NCBI GenBank assembly: GCA_026874595.1
Contig: CM049307.1
Location: 8,887,579-8,951,578, forward strand
Direction: 5' to 3'
DNA: 64,000 bases
DNA from: Sipunculus nudus
Lineage: Eukaryota > Annelida > Sipuncula > Golfingiida > Sipunculidae
Part shown: piece by piece, positions 63,785-64,000 of the stretch
How the letters are laid out: each line of letters begins with the position of its first letter
How positions within the stretch are numbered: position 1 is the first letter of the stretch
Notes under the pieces: model-generated
Seen by the model: the letters and a program-made list of their open reading frames with translations, nothing else
Told to the model about the DNA's origin: nothing
The model's database searches: none
Position numbers and translations under genes: made by a program

Positions 63785-64000
63785 GGTACTATAAACCTAA
63801 TTTATTAGATATATATGTTGATGCAATTAAGAAATGTGAATCAACTGAAATATTCACATATATATGTTATACTCTAAATGTATAGTTACATTTTCAAACC
63901 TGGAAAAAAATGATGTTATAAAAAAGGGAATTTATGTAAAAATTGTTCATAATTTCCTGGCTCAGAAGAATAGGAATTAAAATTATTTGCTTTGTTTCTC
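63785..64000 (+). mobile_element. HLE-1 fragment at window edge
   Basis: Blocks 'gatgcaattaagaaatgtgaatcaac', 'atatatatgttatactctaaatg' and 'gttcataatttcctggctcag' follow the order found at 36690-36870 and 62345-62490. It continues beyond the window. Confidence 0.65.

Overview
The window is eukaryotic, AT-rich and mostly non-coding, with one gene I can defend: a four-exon neuropeptide gene on the minus strand encoding a GnRH-type precursor. The decapeptide-like core (Q-A-Y-H-F-S-K-G-W-M-P followed by the amidation/cleavage signal G-K-R) belongs to the lophotrochozoan GnRH branch of the GnRH/corazonin/AKH superfamily. Many Helitron-like repeats with stem-loop ends are of the kind abundant in bivalve and other molluscan genomes, so a mollusc is the best guess. 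Ala at peptide position 2 also recalls annelid peptides, so I only claim a lophotrochozoan.

Layout. 1-16 kb is a minisatellite field: four large tandem arrays with unit lengths 63, 54 (about 92 copies), 57 (about 30 copies) and 33 bp, plus a degenerate array next to a tRNA-like SINE head. All long ORFs here come from unit lengths divisible by three and are not genes. 17-37 kb is intergenic DNA carrying several families of Helitron-like non-autonomous elements (my labels HLE-1 to HLE-6), a 157-bp solo-LTR-like insert with tRNA-like boxes, one possible hAT-type element and small tandem motifs. 38.5-52.9 kb is the GnRH gene, read right to left: TATA/CCAAT promoter near 52.8 kb, non-coding exon 1, a 6.4-kb intron, exon 2 (signal peptide, hormone, part of the associated peptide), exon 3, exon 4 with the stop, and a poly(A) signal at 38.55 kb. 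Coding exons join in phase 0 to give a 143-residue precursor. The introns hold an (AT)n tract, a 34-bp array and a 43/45-bp minisatellite. 53-64 kb returns to intergenic DNA with two long HLE-1 copies and a third fragment at the edge.

The most notable new observation is a 57-bp imperfect tandem duplication straddling the exon-2 splice acceptor and start codon of the GnRH gene. An upstream unit still carries a second ATG and the same first six codons. Weak evidence also suggests plus-strand exons inside GnRH introns (antisense transcript). Two stretches of normal-complexity, non-repeat sequence (about 28.0-28.6 kb and 59.6-60.4 kb) are candidates for conserved regulatory DNA. No rRNA, intact tRNA gene or CRISPR array was seen.
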